Of a DNA stretch of 64,000 nt, positions 33,944-41,901 are shown piece by piece. The notes under the pieces are model-generated. The model saw only the letters and a list, made by a program, of their open reading frames with translations. It ran no database searches and was not told where the DNA came from. The position numbers were made by a program, and so were the translations under genes. Position 1 is the first letter of the stretch. Every line of letters begins with the position of its first letter. The DNA is from Streptomyces sp. NBC_00193 (lineage in GTDB: Bacteria; Actinomycetota; Actinomycetes; Streptomycetales; Streptomycetaceae): the NCBI RefSeq assembly GCF_026342735.1, contig NZ_JAPEMM010000001.1, positions 2,294,001 through 2,358,000 on the forward strand, in the 5' to 3' direction.

Positions 33944-34159
33944 ATGCTCTCGCCCGCTCCGCAGGGCTCGCACATGTACGTGCTGACGCTCCAGAACCAG
34001 CACGGGAACATCTGCACCCTCTCCGGCACCTTCACCCCGGACCCCGGCACCACCCGCCACGACGTCCACCAGCAGCTCCGCGAGGACGCGGTCCGGCGGT
34101 ACCCGTCGCTGGAGAACGCGACCGTCGTCTTCTTCTCCCTGGAGTCCAACCATCTCTGA
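33944..34159 (+). CDS. Small hypothetical protein
   Basis: A 71-residue protein, MLSPAPQGSHMYVLTLQNQH, preceded by GGGAGGTTCACC. No family is recognised. It lies 14 bp after the zinc protein and before a hairpin that separates it from the next module. Confidence 0.6.
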   Translation: MLSPAPQGSHMYVLTLQNQHGNICTLSGTFTPDPGTTRHDVHQQLREDAVRRYPSLENATVVFFSLESNHL

Positions 34160-34170
34160 ACCACCTCAGC

Positions 34171-34213
34171 GAGGGCCCGACCGCCAACCTCCTACAGCGT
34201 CGGCCGGGCCCTC
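34171..34213 (+). terminator. Inter-module hairpin
   Basis: Arms GAGGGCCCG and CGGGCCCTC enclose 25 nt. The stem ends 26 nt before ATG 34240, with GAAGGAGC between: the same layout as the hairpins before 32004, 38970 and 41902. Confidence 0.6.
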
Positions 34214-34239
34214 TTCTCCCCTGAAGGAGCACGTTCAGC

Positions 34240-35838
34240 ATGACCGACACCGTCACCGAACCGCAGGCTCCACCCGAAAACACCACCCCCACGCCGCCCC
34301 CGTCCGAGAACGCCGCGGCCGCCACGGGTAAGGAGGTGGAGCACACCCCTGGCGGCTTCCCCGTGGGGCCGTTGTCCCTGACCGGGACGAACACGGTCGC
34401 CGGACTCCTGGCAACCGCCGCCCTGGCCGGCGGCCCTATCGCCGCCGCTATCGCCATGACCGGCGCCGCTGTCCTCGGTACTGCCGCCACCCACCACCGC
34501 AGCAAGAACTGCAAGAAGAAGCCCGCGGCAAAGCCCACCTCAACCAGCTCTCGTGTCGGCGGTAGTGGCGGGCGTGGTGTCTTGGGTCGTATCCCCTCTC
34601 AGCCCCGCACGAGCCCTCGTACCGGTGGCGGATCCGGATCCCGCCGTACCGCTGGCGGGCAGGCCCGGCACCGTGCAGGCGGTGTGGCCGGTGGCCGGTC
34701 CGGCGCCTCCTTCGGGAAGGCCGGTACGGCACGGCAGCGTGCTGGCCAGGCCGTTGGTCGTCTGGCCAGTGGCCGAGCCGGGCAGGTCCAGGCCCTGCGC
34801 GCTCAGGCCAAGACGCAGACCCCGACCCGATCCGCCGCCCGCACGGCTGCGGTGCAGGCCCGCAGGCAGGTCGCGGACACCCGGCGAGCCGCGAAAGCCG
34901 CCGACCGCGCCGCCTCCGCCAGCGCGAAGGCCCGTGGTCCGGCAGCCCACACGCTCGCCAAGACCATGGGCAAGGCCGCTGCCGTCCGCGACAAGGCCGT
35001 CGGCGCCGCCCGCTCGATACGGGACCGCAACTCCCGCCGGGCGGTCGCCAACGGCCGGACCGGTGTGCAGGAAGCGGCGCACCGCAAGCGGGTCGCCGCG
35101 CTGAAGGCCCCCGCGCAGAAGGCCGCACGCCGGGCACTGCGCCGCTCCGCCGCACGCTTCCAGGCCCGCCGGGCCGCCTCCGCCATGCTCGGCGCGATGC
35201 TCGGCGTGCTCGGGATGGTCACCACCCCGATCGGTCGCAAGCTGCGCTGGGGCTGGCTGATGTTCCCCGGCCGGCGCCTCTACCAGTACCTCGTCGACCG
35301 GGCCCGCGCCGAACGCGAGGAGCGGGACGCGGAGATCCGCGCCCAGCTCGAAGCCGACGAGAAGGCCGCTGAAGAGCAGGCCGAGACAGAGCGCGACCAG
35401 GACACCGAGGGCGACCGCCTCGGTGACCGCGCCACCCGTCCCACCAAGAACGTTCCCGCACCTCCCGCCAGCCAAGGAGTAGCTGTGAGCAACGCATCCG
35501 GGTTCAGGTTCGAAGAGCTGGCCGCCGAAATGGAGCAGGCAGCCCAGCAGTACGAGCCCGAAAGCGCCATGGAGATCCTCGCGATGATCGAGGGCCTGCC
35601 CGAGGCGCTGACCTCGATCGCGGCGGTCATGCAGATCCTCGCGGAGCGCTCCGACACCGAGTTCCCGCTGGAGAAGGTCGTCGCGGACGGCTTCGCCGAC
35701 ATCTACGGCGCGATCAACTCCGCCGTCGCCGTGGCCGAAGACCTTGGACCCGCGTTCCGGGAGGCCCACGAGGCCGACATCGCCCGCCACGAAGACCCGC
35801 GCAACGGGCCCGAGGCTGAGAAGGGCTGGAACGTCTGA
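34240..35838 (+). CDS. Large Ala/Arg-rich membrane-associated protein of the transfer module
   Basis: A 532-residue protein. Residues about 50-82 (NTVAGLLATAALAGGPIAAA) form one or two membrane segments. A long basic Ala/Arg/Gly-rich region follows (about 85-315), then a second hydrophobic segment (AMLGAMLGVLGMVTTPIG), an acidic Glu-rich helix and a structured C-terminal domain (FEELAAEMEQAAQQYEPESA). No family is named with certainty. Position just before the FtsK-type Tra gene, 1 bp apart, and composition are those of Spd-type spread or DNA-handling proteins of Streptomyces plasmids. Confidence 0.65.
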   Translation: MTDTVTEPQAPPENTTPTPPPSENAAAATGKEVEHTPGGFPVGPLSLTGTNTVAGLLATAALAGGPIAAAIAMTGAAVLGTAATHHRSKNCKKKPAAKPTSTSSRVGGSGGRGVLGRIPSQPRTSPRTGGGSGSRRTAGGQARHRAGGVAGGRSGASFGKAGTARQRAGQAVGRLASGRAGQVQALRAQAKTQTPTRSAARTAAVQARRQVADTRRAAKAADRAASASAKARGPAAHTLAKTMGKAAAVRDKAVGAARSIRDRNSRRAVANGRTGVQEAAHRKRVAALKAPAQKAARRALRRSAARFQARRAASAMLGAMLGVLGMVTTPIGRKLRWGWLMFPGRRLYQYLVDRARAEREERDAEIRAQLEADEKAAEEQAETERDQDTEGDRLGDRATRPTKNVPAPPASQGVAVSNASGFRFEELAAEMEQAAQQYEPESAMEILAMIEGLPEALTSIAAVMQILAERSDTEFPLEKVVADGFADIYGAINSAVAVAEDLGPAFREAHEADIARHEDPRNGPEAEKGWNV

Positions 35839-35839
35839 C

Positions 35840-37939
35840 ATGACGAACACCCACACCATCGAGCACAACGGGCTGGCGTTGGACTGGGCCGCCGGCCACG
35901 GCCCCATCACTGGCGCCCTCTCCGCGACCACCGGTGCGTACGCGGTCGCCACGGTCGGGACCCTGGCTCACATGCCCCCTTCTTGGGCGTTGGCTGTCGG
36001 CGCCGTCGGGGCGATCGGTCACACCGCGTCGGGGCTGCGGCAGAAGCTCGCCGCCCGCACCATCAGCGCCCGCGCCGCCTCCTGGCTGCTCGGCTCCGGC
36101 TGGACGACGTGGGCGCTGGCCACCGGCCCGCTCACCTGGACCGCCCTCGGATCGCTGGCCACCATCGGCGTCGCGATGGGCGCCGCGGCCCGCTCGGTCG
36201 GCTTCTACGAGGAAGCCCGCGAGCTCGAAGCCATCGCCCTTGCTGAGCGGCAGGTGGCCCGTGAGCTGTCTGCCGAGCGGCGGGGGATCGCGGCGGAGTG
36301 GGTGGACCGGGTGCAGCGGGTCTGCGGGATCACCTTGCGGATCGTGGCGGTGGAGATGTGGCCGACGAACACCGGCTTCACGATCGACGCCGAACTCCCG
36401 CCCGGCGGCACCACCTACGACCGCATCGCCCGGGAGAACGCCCGCCTGTCCGCCGATGCCCGCCTCCCGCACGGCTGCACTGCCGCCGCCTCGCCCGGCA
36501 TCGACCAGGGCCGCGTCCTCATCGACGTCACCACGACCAACGTGCTGGCTGCTGAGGTCGCCTACCCGTCCGACTACACCGCCTTGTCGATCCACACCGG
36601 CATGCCGTGGGGCTACCGGACCAACGCGGAGGAGATCCTCACCTACCTCCGCGAGCAGTGCGCCCTCGTCGTCGGGCCGACCGGATCCGGCAAGACGAAC
36701 ATGGTGCACGTCATCCTGGCCGGGTTCGCCCGCGCCACCGACATCCTGACCTGGGTCATCGACCTCAACGCCGGATCGGCCGGCCTGCCCTGGATCCGCC
36801 CCGCCATGGACGGCAGCGGGAACGGCCAGACGGTGCGGCCCGGCATCGACTGGCTCGCCGCCTCGCACGACGAGGCGCTCCTCATGCTCGATGCCGCACT
36901 GCGGATCGGCCTGTACCGCAAGCGCGCCTACCAAGACCTCATGGCCAAAGCCAACACCGACCTCCTCCCGGTCAGCCACGAGATTCCGCAGATCATGCTC
37001 GTCATCGACGAGGGCGCGGAGATCCTCACCAGCACCGACCCCGAGACCCGGAAGCTCGCGAAGAAGATCCTCGAAGTGATCCGGATGCTCCGCGCCATGG
37101 GCATCCGCACCGTCCTGACCGCCCTCGGCGCCACAGGCGCCGTCCTCGGCAACGTCATGATCCGCCGGGAAGCCAAGACGCGGGTAGCCCTGACGGGCGG
37201 GGCGACGGAGGGCATGGACCTGTCGAAGCTGTTCCCCGGAGCCAACGGCCTGCGGATCGAGCAGGCCCCCGACAAGGGCACCGGCTTCATGGGCACCCCC
37301 GAATCCCCCGCCGGCCTGTTCGGGACCTGGCGGATCCTGCCCACCCAGATCCGCGACATCGTCCACGCCACCTCCGACCGCCACCCCCGCCTCGACGCTG
37401 TCTCCGCGAAGGCGGCCGGCCCGGACTACGCCCGCCGCTGGGACCACGCCCGCACCGCGTGGATCAACGAGCACGAGCACACCGCCCCGAACCTCGACAG
37501 CAGCCTGCCCGGGACCACGCCTGCGGGCCGGACTGGCGGGGGTCTGAACCTGTCCGCGCACCGCGAGCAGGCTCCGGGACCGACCGCCACGGACGGGGTG
37601 GACGCCGAGTTCCAGCGACTCATGTCCGTCGAATTCGCCCCCGCCCCGGAGCAGGAGGAGGAGGCGCCCCGGCGGCCGGGGTTGAACCTGTCCGCGCACC
37701 GCGAGGAGGACAACGCGGCCCGGCAGGCAGCCCTGACCGTCCTCATCGCGGCCGGGCCGGAAGGGACCGGGGCGTCCGCGATCGCCCGGCAGCTCGACCG
37801 GTACGGAACCACCCGCCAGACCGTCGCGGGATGGCTCAAGACCTGGACCGACGAAGGCCAGGCCATCCGGATCGGGACCGGCACCAAGACCCGGTACGTC
37901 CACCACACCCACGCCCACAACATCCCCGACGAGGACTGA
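35840..37939 (+). CDS. tra: FtsK/SpoIIIE-type conjugal DNA translocase
   Basis: A 699-residue protein. Hydrophobic segments near residues 30-110 anchor it in the membrane; the ATPase has Walker A GPTGSGKT (about 276) and Walker B IMLVIDEGAE (about 384); the C-terminus (AALTVLIAAGPEGTGASAIA ... TTRQTVAGWLKTWTDEG) is a winged helix. This is the TraB/TraSA architecture: a single hexameric pump that moves double-stranded DNA between hyphae after binding repeats at a clt site. A linker before the winged helix has a duplicated GLNLSAHRE segment (37545 and 37684). A GACAAG repeat array starts 2 bp after the stop. Confidence 0.92.
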   Translation: MTNTHTIEHNGLALDWAAGHGPITGALSATTGAYAVATVGTLAHMPPSWALAVGAVGAIGHTASGLRQKLAARTISARAASWLLGSGWTTWALATGPLTWTALGSLATIGVAMGAAARSVGFYEEARELEAIALAERQVARELSAERRGIAAEWVDRVQRVCGITLRIVAVEMWPTNTGFTIDAELPPGGTTYDRIARENARLSADARLPHGCTAAASPGIDQGRVLIDVTTTNVLAAEVAYPSDYTALSIHTGMPWGYRTNAEEILTYLREQCALVVGPTGSGKTNMVHVILAGFARATDILTWVIDLNAGSAGLPWIRPAMDGSGNGQTVRPGIDWLAASHDEALLMLDAALRIGLYRKRAYQDLMAKANTDLLPVSHEIPQIMLVIDEGAEILTSTDPETRKLAKKILEVIRMLRAMGIRTVLTALGATGAVLGNVMIRREAKTRVALTGGATEGMDLSKLFPGANGLRIEQAPDKGTGFMGTPESPAGLFGTWRILPTQIRDIVHATSDRHPRLDAVSAKAAGPDYARRWDHARTAWINEHEHTAPNLDSSLPGTTPAGRTGGGLNLSAHREQAPGPTATDGVDAEFQRLMSVEFAPAPEQEEEAPRRPGLNLSAHREEDNAARQAALTVLIAAGPEGTGASAIARQLDRYGTTRQTVAGWLKTWTDEGQAIRIGTGTKTRYVHHTHAHNIPDED

Positions 37940-37940
37940 C

Positions 37941-38088
37941 CTTGTCGCTTGTCACCACCCCCAACAGAACACCCTCCCCGGCCCCCTCAGGGGCTTGGAA
38001 ACGGTGTCTGACCTGGGAGGCGACAAGCGACAAGACAAGCGACAAGACAAGGGCACGCGACAAGCCAGACGACAAGCGACAAGACAAG
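37941..38088. repeat. GACAAG repeat array, candidate transfer locus (clt)
   Basis: Two inverted copies (CTTGTC at 37941 and 37948) are followed 68 bp later by nine direct copies of GACAAG at 38022, 38029, 38034, 38041, 38046, 38059, 38071, 38078 and 38083, mostly as GCGACAAGACAAG units with 5- and 7-bp spacing. The region is noncoding. In Streptomyces conjugation the Tra winged helix binds short direct repeats near tra, so this is the best clt candidate. A replication iteron role is the main alternative. Confidence 0.7.
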
Positions 38089-38100
38089 CCGCCACCAGAC

Positions 38101-38122
38101 CACACCTAGACGTTTAGGTGTG
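38101..38122. promoter_or_regulatory. Small inverted repeat upstream of the 160-residue membrane protein
   Basis: CACACCTA and TAGGTGTG arms flank a 6-nt loop GACGTT, directly after the GACAAG array and 28 bp before the next start. It could be an operator or a hairpin; the ACCTA/TAGGT halves recall the GntR sites at 31.4 kb. Confidence 0.5.
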
Positions 38123-38149
38123 CTCCGGTGCTCACCAGGGAGCCCAACC

Positions 38150-38632
38150 GTGCATGGACACACCCACACGAGCACCACCCCCGCCACCCGCTACGGCGAC
38201 CCCATCGTCTACCCCACCGCCATCCAGCAGCCCGTCATGCAGCCCACCGAACTCCCCCCGGGAGTCGAGATGGTCACCCTGCCCAACGGCTACCGGACCC
38301 TCGCCTACACCCAGCCCACCGCCCCGGAACCGGTCGCGGTGCAGCCGATTCCGGCGTGGGCCAAAACCACCGCGCTCCTCGCCCCGACCGTCGGCGGCGG
38401 GATCGCCGCGGCCGGGTTCGGGATCTCCTACGCCGCCCCGGGACTGATCGCCATGACCGAAGCCCTCTGGGCCGCCATCGCCCTCATCGCCGCCGGCGTC
38501 ATCGCCCCGATGCTCCTCCGCGTGGGACGCGGGGCGGGCAACCGGGGGGCGGCGCCCGTGCAGCACGTCACGCAGAACATCAGCGCGTCCGGGCTGTTCG
38601 GCCGTGCCACCGGAACCATCAACAACCGCTGA
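38150..38632 (+). CDS. Small membrane protein of the transfer module
   Basis: A 160-residue protein from GTG 38150 (GGGAGCC upstream). A Pro/Thr-rich N-terminus of about 70 residues precedes two hydrophobic segments (TTALLAPTVGGGIAAAGFGI and TEALWAAIALIAAGVIAPML) and a short tail GLFGRATGTINNR. No family is recognised. Its place after tra suggests a spread-type (Spd) role. Confidence 0.7.
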   Translation: MHGHTHTSTTPATRYGDPIVYPTAIQQPVMQPTELPPGVEMVTLPNGYRTLAYTQPTAPEPVAVQPIPAWAKTTALLAPTVGGGIAAAGFGISYAAPGLIAMTEALWAAIALIAAGVIAPMLLRVGRGAGNRGAAPVQHVTQNISASGLFGRATGTINNR

Positions 38633-38641
38633 GGAGAGCAC

Positions 38642-38887
38642 GTGCGACCCCGCATCCGCCGAACCACTTGGCCTCGCCCGGCGCTGGTCCTGACTGATAC
38701 TCCCCAGCCTGCGTGCCCCCTCTGTCGCGGGGAGGGCGGCCACAACCACGACTACGGCGACCACAACGGCGAGTACGCCGGCACCGACTGGGAGCCCTGC
38801 ACCTGCTGGGACGAGACCCGCCGATGGGTCCTCCTCCCGCTCCCGCACCGCCGCTCCGGCGGCTACAGCGACGAGCCGCCTTTCTGA
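38642..38887 (+). CDS. Small CxxC zinc-ribbon-like protein
   Basis: An 81-residue protein from GTG 38642 behind GAGGAGAGC. It has CPLCRGEGGHNHDYGDHNGE and a later CTCW, a DnaJ-type CxxCxGxG-like knuckle that could hold zinc. It lies 9 bp after the membrane protein gene and ends before a strong hairpin. Function unknown. Confidence 0.65.
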   Translation: MRPRIRRTTWPRPALVLTDTPQPACPLCRGEGGHNHDYGDHNGEYAGTDWEPCTCWDETRRWVLLPLPHRRSGGYSDEPPF

Positions 38888-38895
38888 CATGCAAG

Positions 38896-38936
38896 GAGGG
38901 CGGCCCCCACTCACGCCAATGACCGGGGCCGCCCTC
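38896..38936 (+). terminator. Hairpin between transfer and replication modules
   Basis: Twelve-base arms GAGGGCGGCCCC and GGGGCCGCCCTC with a 17-nt loop, ending 33 nt before ATG 38970. Candidate terminator of the transfer module or leader structure of the replication module. Confidence 0.65.
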
Positions 38937-38969
38937 ATCCAGAACCCATCAGAACTGGAGACATCCAGG

Positions 38970-39872
38970 ATGACCCATCAACCCGCATCCGCGCTGCTGA
39001 CCGCCGCGCTCGATGCCGCCGCCCTCGGCTGGAGCGTGTTCCCGCTCCGCCCCGGACAGAAGCGGCCCGCCCTCCACGGCGAAGAACACTGCCCCACCCT
39101 GGGGGACTGCGCCGGAGGCCACCGCAAGTGGGAGGACCGCGCCACCAGCGACCCGGACCGCATCCGGCGCGCGTGGGACCGTCTCCCGTTCAACGTAGGC
39201 ATCGCCACCGGCCCCTCCCACCTTGTCGTCGTGGACCTCGACGTCCCGAAGGACAAGGGCAGTTCGGACGCGCCTTACGGCGCGGACACCTTCAGGGCGC
39301 TCTGCGAGCGCGCCGGGCAGGCCGTCCCCACCACCCTTTCGGTGCGGACACCCACCGGAGGGTCCCACCTGTACTTCACCGCCCCGGACGGGATCCGGTT
39401 GGGGAACACGGCGGGCCGTCTCGGCAGGCACATCGACACCCGGGCCTGGGGCGGCTACGTCGTCGCCCCCGGCAGCACCACAACGGCCGGAGCGTACGAG
39501 GTCACCGACCCCGTGCCCCCGGCGCCGTTCCCCGCGTGGCTGTACGGGCTGCTGGCCCCCAGGCAGGCCCTGCGCCAGCTCACCGGCCGCCCCGCCACCC
39601 AACGGACCGGCAAGTACGCGGCCGCCGCGCTGAACGCCGAGACCGCGTCGGTCGAGTCGGCACCGGCCGGGGAGCGCAACGGGACCCTGCTTCGGGCCGC
39701 GCGAGCTCTGGGGCGGTTCATCGCCGCGGGCGACCTCTCCCGGGACGTGGTTGAGGAGGCTCTTCAGTGGGCGGGAGAGTCGGCCGGCATGCCGTCTGCC
39801 GAGTGCCGCACCACGATCCGCTCCGGTCTGAACTGGTCGATCGCCCGCAACGCGATGCGGCAGACGGCATGA
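38970..39872 (+). CDS. Bifunctional DNA primase/polymerase (Prim-Pol) replication protein
   Basis: A 300-residue protein. The AEP-type Prim-Pol domain is visible as ALDAAALGWSVFPLRPGQKR, the metal-binding VVVDLDVPK (DxD), and TPTGGSHLYFTAP with the conserved His. A C-terminal helical region follows. Such RepPP proteins start replication of one class of actinomycete integrative elements. It overlaps the next gene by 4 bp and is encoded with a DUF3631 ATPase, so the two probably form the primase-helicase pair. ATG 38970 was chosen from the start of the family domain. Confidence 0.88.
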   Translation: MTHQPASALLTAALDAAALGWSVFPLRPGQKRPALHGEEHCPTLGDCAGGHRKWEDRATSDPDRIRRAWDRLPFNVGIATGPSHLVVVDLDVPKDKGSSDAPYGADTFRALCERAGQAVPTTLSVRTPTGGSHLYFTAPDGIRLGNTAGRLGRHIDTRAWGGYVVAPGSTTTAGAYEVTDPVPPAPFPAWLYGLLAPRQALRQLTGRPATQRTGKYAAAALNAETASVESAPAGERNGTLLRAARALGRFIAAGDLSRDVVEEALQWAGESAGMPSAECRTTIRSGLNWSIARNAMRQTA

Positions 39873-40225
39873 GCCACCGTCCCCGCTCCTCCCTGAAGAG
39901 CCTCACCCAGACCCCCACCGGCCCCAGCTCCGCCGAACCGGCCCCGGCCGCCGACGGCAGTGGTGCGCCGAAGGTCGTCGCCGAAGGCGTCCCTTCATCT
40001 CTTCGTCCTGACCCGCACCCGGCGGACGGCCGGTACGTCGTCGCCGTCCTGCACATCTGCGCCCCGCGCGGCGCCGTGCCCACCGCCACCTCGAAGTGCG
40101 AATGCGGACACGACCGAAGCGCGGTCGGACAGCGCAACGTGCTCGCCCTCATCCAGCTCCACACCGACCACCGCGACGTGTGCCCGTTGGGCCGCGTCGC
40201 TAACACCAGGAGGAAGGCCGCATGA
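39869..40225 (+). CDS. Small Cys/His protein between primase and ATPase
   Basis: A 118-residue protein whose first 55 residues are low-complexity Pro/Ala/Ser. The second half contains VAVLHICAPRG and KCECGHDRSAVGQ, a possible metal-binding knuckle, then LALIQLHTDHRDVCPLG. Overlaps with both neighbours (4 bp each) tie it to the replication module. No family is recognised. Confidence 0.65.
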   Translation: MSHRPRSSLKSLTQTPTGPSSAEPAPAADGSGAPKVVAEGVPSSLRPDPHPADGRYVVAVLHICAPRGAVPTATSKCECGHDRSAVGQRNVLALIQLHTDHRDVCPLGRVANTRRKAA

Positions 40226-41361
40226 CCGCCGAGACCACCATCGCCCCCGCGCCCACGGTGGCCACCACGGACGGTGCGCTGCTGCTGGACGAGGTGGAGG
40301 CCTTCCACCGGCGCTTCAACGTCTTCCCGACTGAAGCCGCGTACGTCGCTGTCACGCTGTGGGACGCGCACGCGCATCTGCTGGACTGCTTCGACTCCAC
40401 CCCGCGGCTCGCGTTCCTCTCCCCGGAACCTGGGTCGGGGAAGTCCCGTGCGCTGGAGATCGTGGAAACGCTGGTTCCTCAGCCGCTGGTTGCCGCGAAC
40501 GCGTCCGCACCAGTCCTCTTCCGGGCCGTCTCCACGCTGGAGACCCGGCCCACGATCCTCTTCGACGAGGTAGACACGATCTTCGGCCCGAAGGCCGGAG
40601 ACAACGAGCCGTTGCGCGGGTTCCTGAACGCGGGGCACCACCGGGGCGCCGGCATGTGGCGGTGCGTCGGGGACGGCACCAACCAGACGGTGCAGGAGTT
40701 CCCGAGCTTCTGCGTGGTGGCCATGGCCGGGCTCGGCTCGCTGCCGGACACAGTCCTGACCCGGTCGGTCATCATCCGCATGCGCCGCCGGGCCCGCAAC
40801 GAGTACGTCCAGTCCTTCCGCCGCCGCCTGCACGCCCCCGAAGGCCACGCGCTTCGCGACCGCCTCGCCGTCTGGGCGGACAGTGTCCGGCACCTGGTTG
40901 ATGGCGTGTTCCCGGAGATGCCCGACGAGGTCACCGACCGTCCTGCCGATGTGTGGGAGCCGCTTATCGCGGTTGCGGATGCGGCCGGGGGTGACTGGCC
41001 GGCCCGCGCCCGTGCCGCGTGCGCGCAGATCGTGGCCGCCTCTAAGCAGGACGACAAGGGCAGCATCGGCATCCGCCTGCTGACCGATCTCCGTGACCAC
41101 GTCCTGAACGGGATCGAGCGCCTGCCCACCATCGCCGTGCTGGACCGCCTGTACGCGCTGGAAGAGGCGCCCTGGGCGGACATGGGAGGCAAGCCGCTGA
41201 CGTCCCGGAGCCTCGCGAAAGTGCTCCGCGAGTACATGACCGGGGACAACAAGCCGATCGAGCCCCGCAACATCAAGAGCGGCGGCGCGGTCCTCAAGGG
41301 CTACTACGCGGCCGACCTCGCGGACGCGTGGGCGAGGTACTGCCCTCCCCCCACCCCCTGA
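40222..41361 (+). CDS. DUF3631 ATPase, replication helicase-like
   Basis: A 379-residue protein. Walker A is SPEPGSGKSRALEI and Walker B is TILFDEVDTIFG, followed by an arginine-rich sensor region (RSVIIRMRRRA). The C-terminal half (GDWPARARAACAQIVAASKQ through VLREYMTGDNKPIEPRN) is DUF3631. It is the partner ATPase of Prim-Pol replication proteins in Streptomyces and mycobacterial elements. ATG 40222 overlaps the upstream stop. The iteron-like array starts 5 bp after its stop. Confidence 0.85.
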   Translation: MTAETTIAPAPTVATTDGALLLDEVEAFHRRFNVFPTEAAYVAVTLWDAHAHLLDCFDSTPRLAFLSPEPGSGKSRALEIVETLVPQPLVAANASAPVLFRAVSTLETRPTILFDEVDTIFGPKAGDNEPLRGFLNAGHHRGAGMWRCVGDGTNQTVQEFPSFCVVAMAGLGSLPDTVLTRSVIIRMRRRARNEYVQSFRRRLHAPEGHALRDRLAVWADSVRHLVDGVFPEMPDEVTDRPADVWEPLIAVADAAGGDWPARARAACAQIVAASKQDDKGSIGIRLLTDLRDHVLNGIERLPTIAVLDRLYALEEAPWADMGGKPLTSRSLAKVLREYMTGDNKPIEPRNIKSGGAVLKGYYAADLADAWARYCPPPTP

Positions 41362-41365
41362 GAAT

Positions 41366-41578
41366 CCGCTACTGCCGCTACCTCCGCTACCTCGCAGGTC
41401 AGAGCCCACGCGGAGGTAGCGGCTAGCCCGGATCTATCCGCTACCCCAACAGCAACACCCGCTACCGGCCCGGCCCTCAAGGCCGGGCCGGTCGCGTATC
41501 TATCCGCTACCGCTACCCAATCCGCTACCTCAAACAGGCCCCTGACCAGGGCGGTAGCGGCGGTAGCGGCAGTAGCGG
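41366..41578. repeat. CCGCTAC iteron-like array upstream of xis
   Basis: Twelve copies of CCGCTAC in 213 noncoding bp. Direct copies start at 41366, 41375, 41384, 41438, 41459, 41504, 41510 and 41522; inverted copies (GTAGCGG) start at 41416, 41554, 41563 and 41572. The outer groups are three direct and three inverted copies at exact 9-bp spacing, making a large dyad. An 11-bp-arm hairpin built on GGCCCGGCC lies inside (41465-41491). It fits a replication origin or a multi-site control region for xis-int. Confidence 0.85.
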
Positions 41579-41631
41579 ATATCTACGAGCGGGGCAGAGC
41601 CCCGACATCCGATCGCCGTGGAGGCACTCCG

Positions 41632-41832
41632 ATGAGTACCGCAGCCATGTCCGTCGCCCCGGTCCTCTGCAAGGTGGAGGCAGCAGCCGAGTTGCTGTCG
41701 CTCGGCCGCTCCACCGTCTACGAGCTGATGGCCGCCGGAGAGTTGCCGTTCGTCAAGGTCGGCCGGGCCCGCCGCATCCGCCGGACCGACATCGACGCGT
41801 TCGCCGCCCAACTCCAGCCGCAGTCCGTCTGA
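41632..41832 (+). CDS. xis: Excisionase-family helix-turn-helix protein
   Basis: A 66-residue MerR-like DNA-binding protein: KVEAAAELLSLGRSTVYELM followed by AAGELPFVKVGRARRIRRTD. This is the HTH_17 excisionase fold that directs integrase toward excision. It sits between the iteron-like array and int, the standard order in pSAM2-type elements. ATG 41632; a GGAGG precedes it (GTGGAGGCACTCCG). Confidence 0.9.
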   Translation: MSTAAMSVAPVLCKVEAAAELLSLGRSTVYELMAAGELPFVKVGRARRIRRTDIDAFAAQLQPQSV

Positions 41833-41849
41833 TCTCAGCGCAGCAAGCA

Positions 41850-41877
41850 GGCGGCCCCGGGACCCTCCGGGGCCGCC
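41850..41877 (+). terminator. Hairpin between xis and int
   Basis: Eleven-base arms GGCGGCCCCGG and CCGGGGCCGCC with a 6-nt loop, ending 24 nt before ATG 41902. It may set the ratio of Xis to Int by partial termination. Confidence 0.6.
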
Positions 41878-41901
41878 TTCCGCATGGAAGAGCAGGAGCA
41901 C

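Noticed and set aside
38022..38088. CRISPR array
   Set aside because: The repeats are 6 bp with no spacers of regular length; no cas genes are present anywhere in the window.
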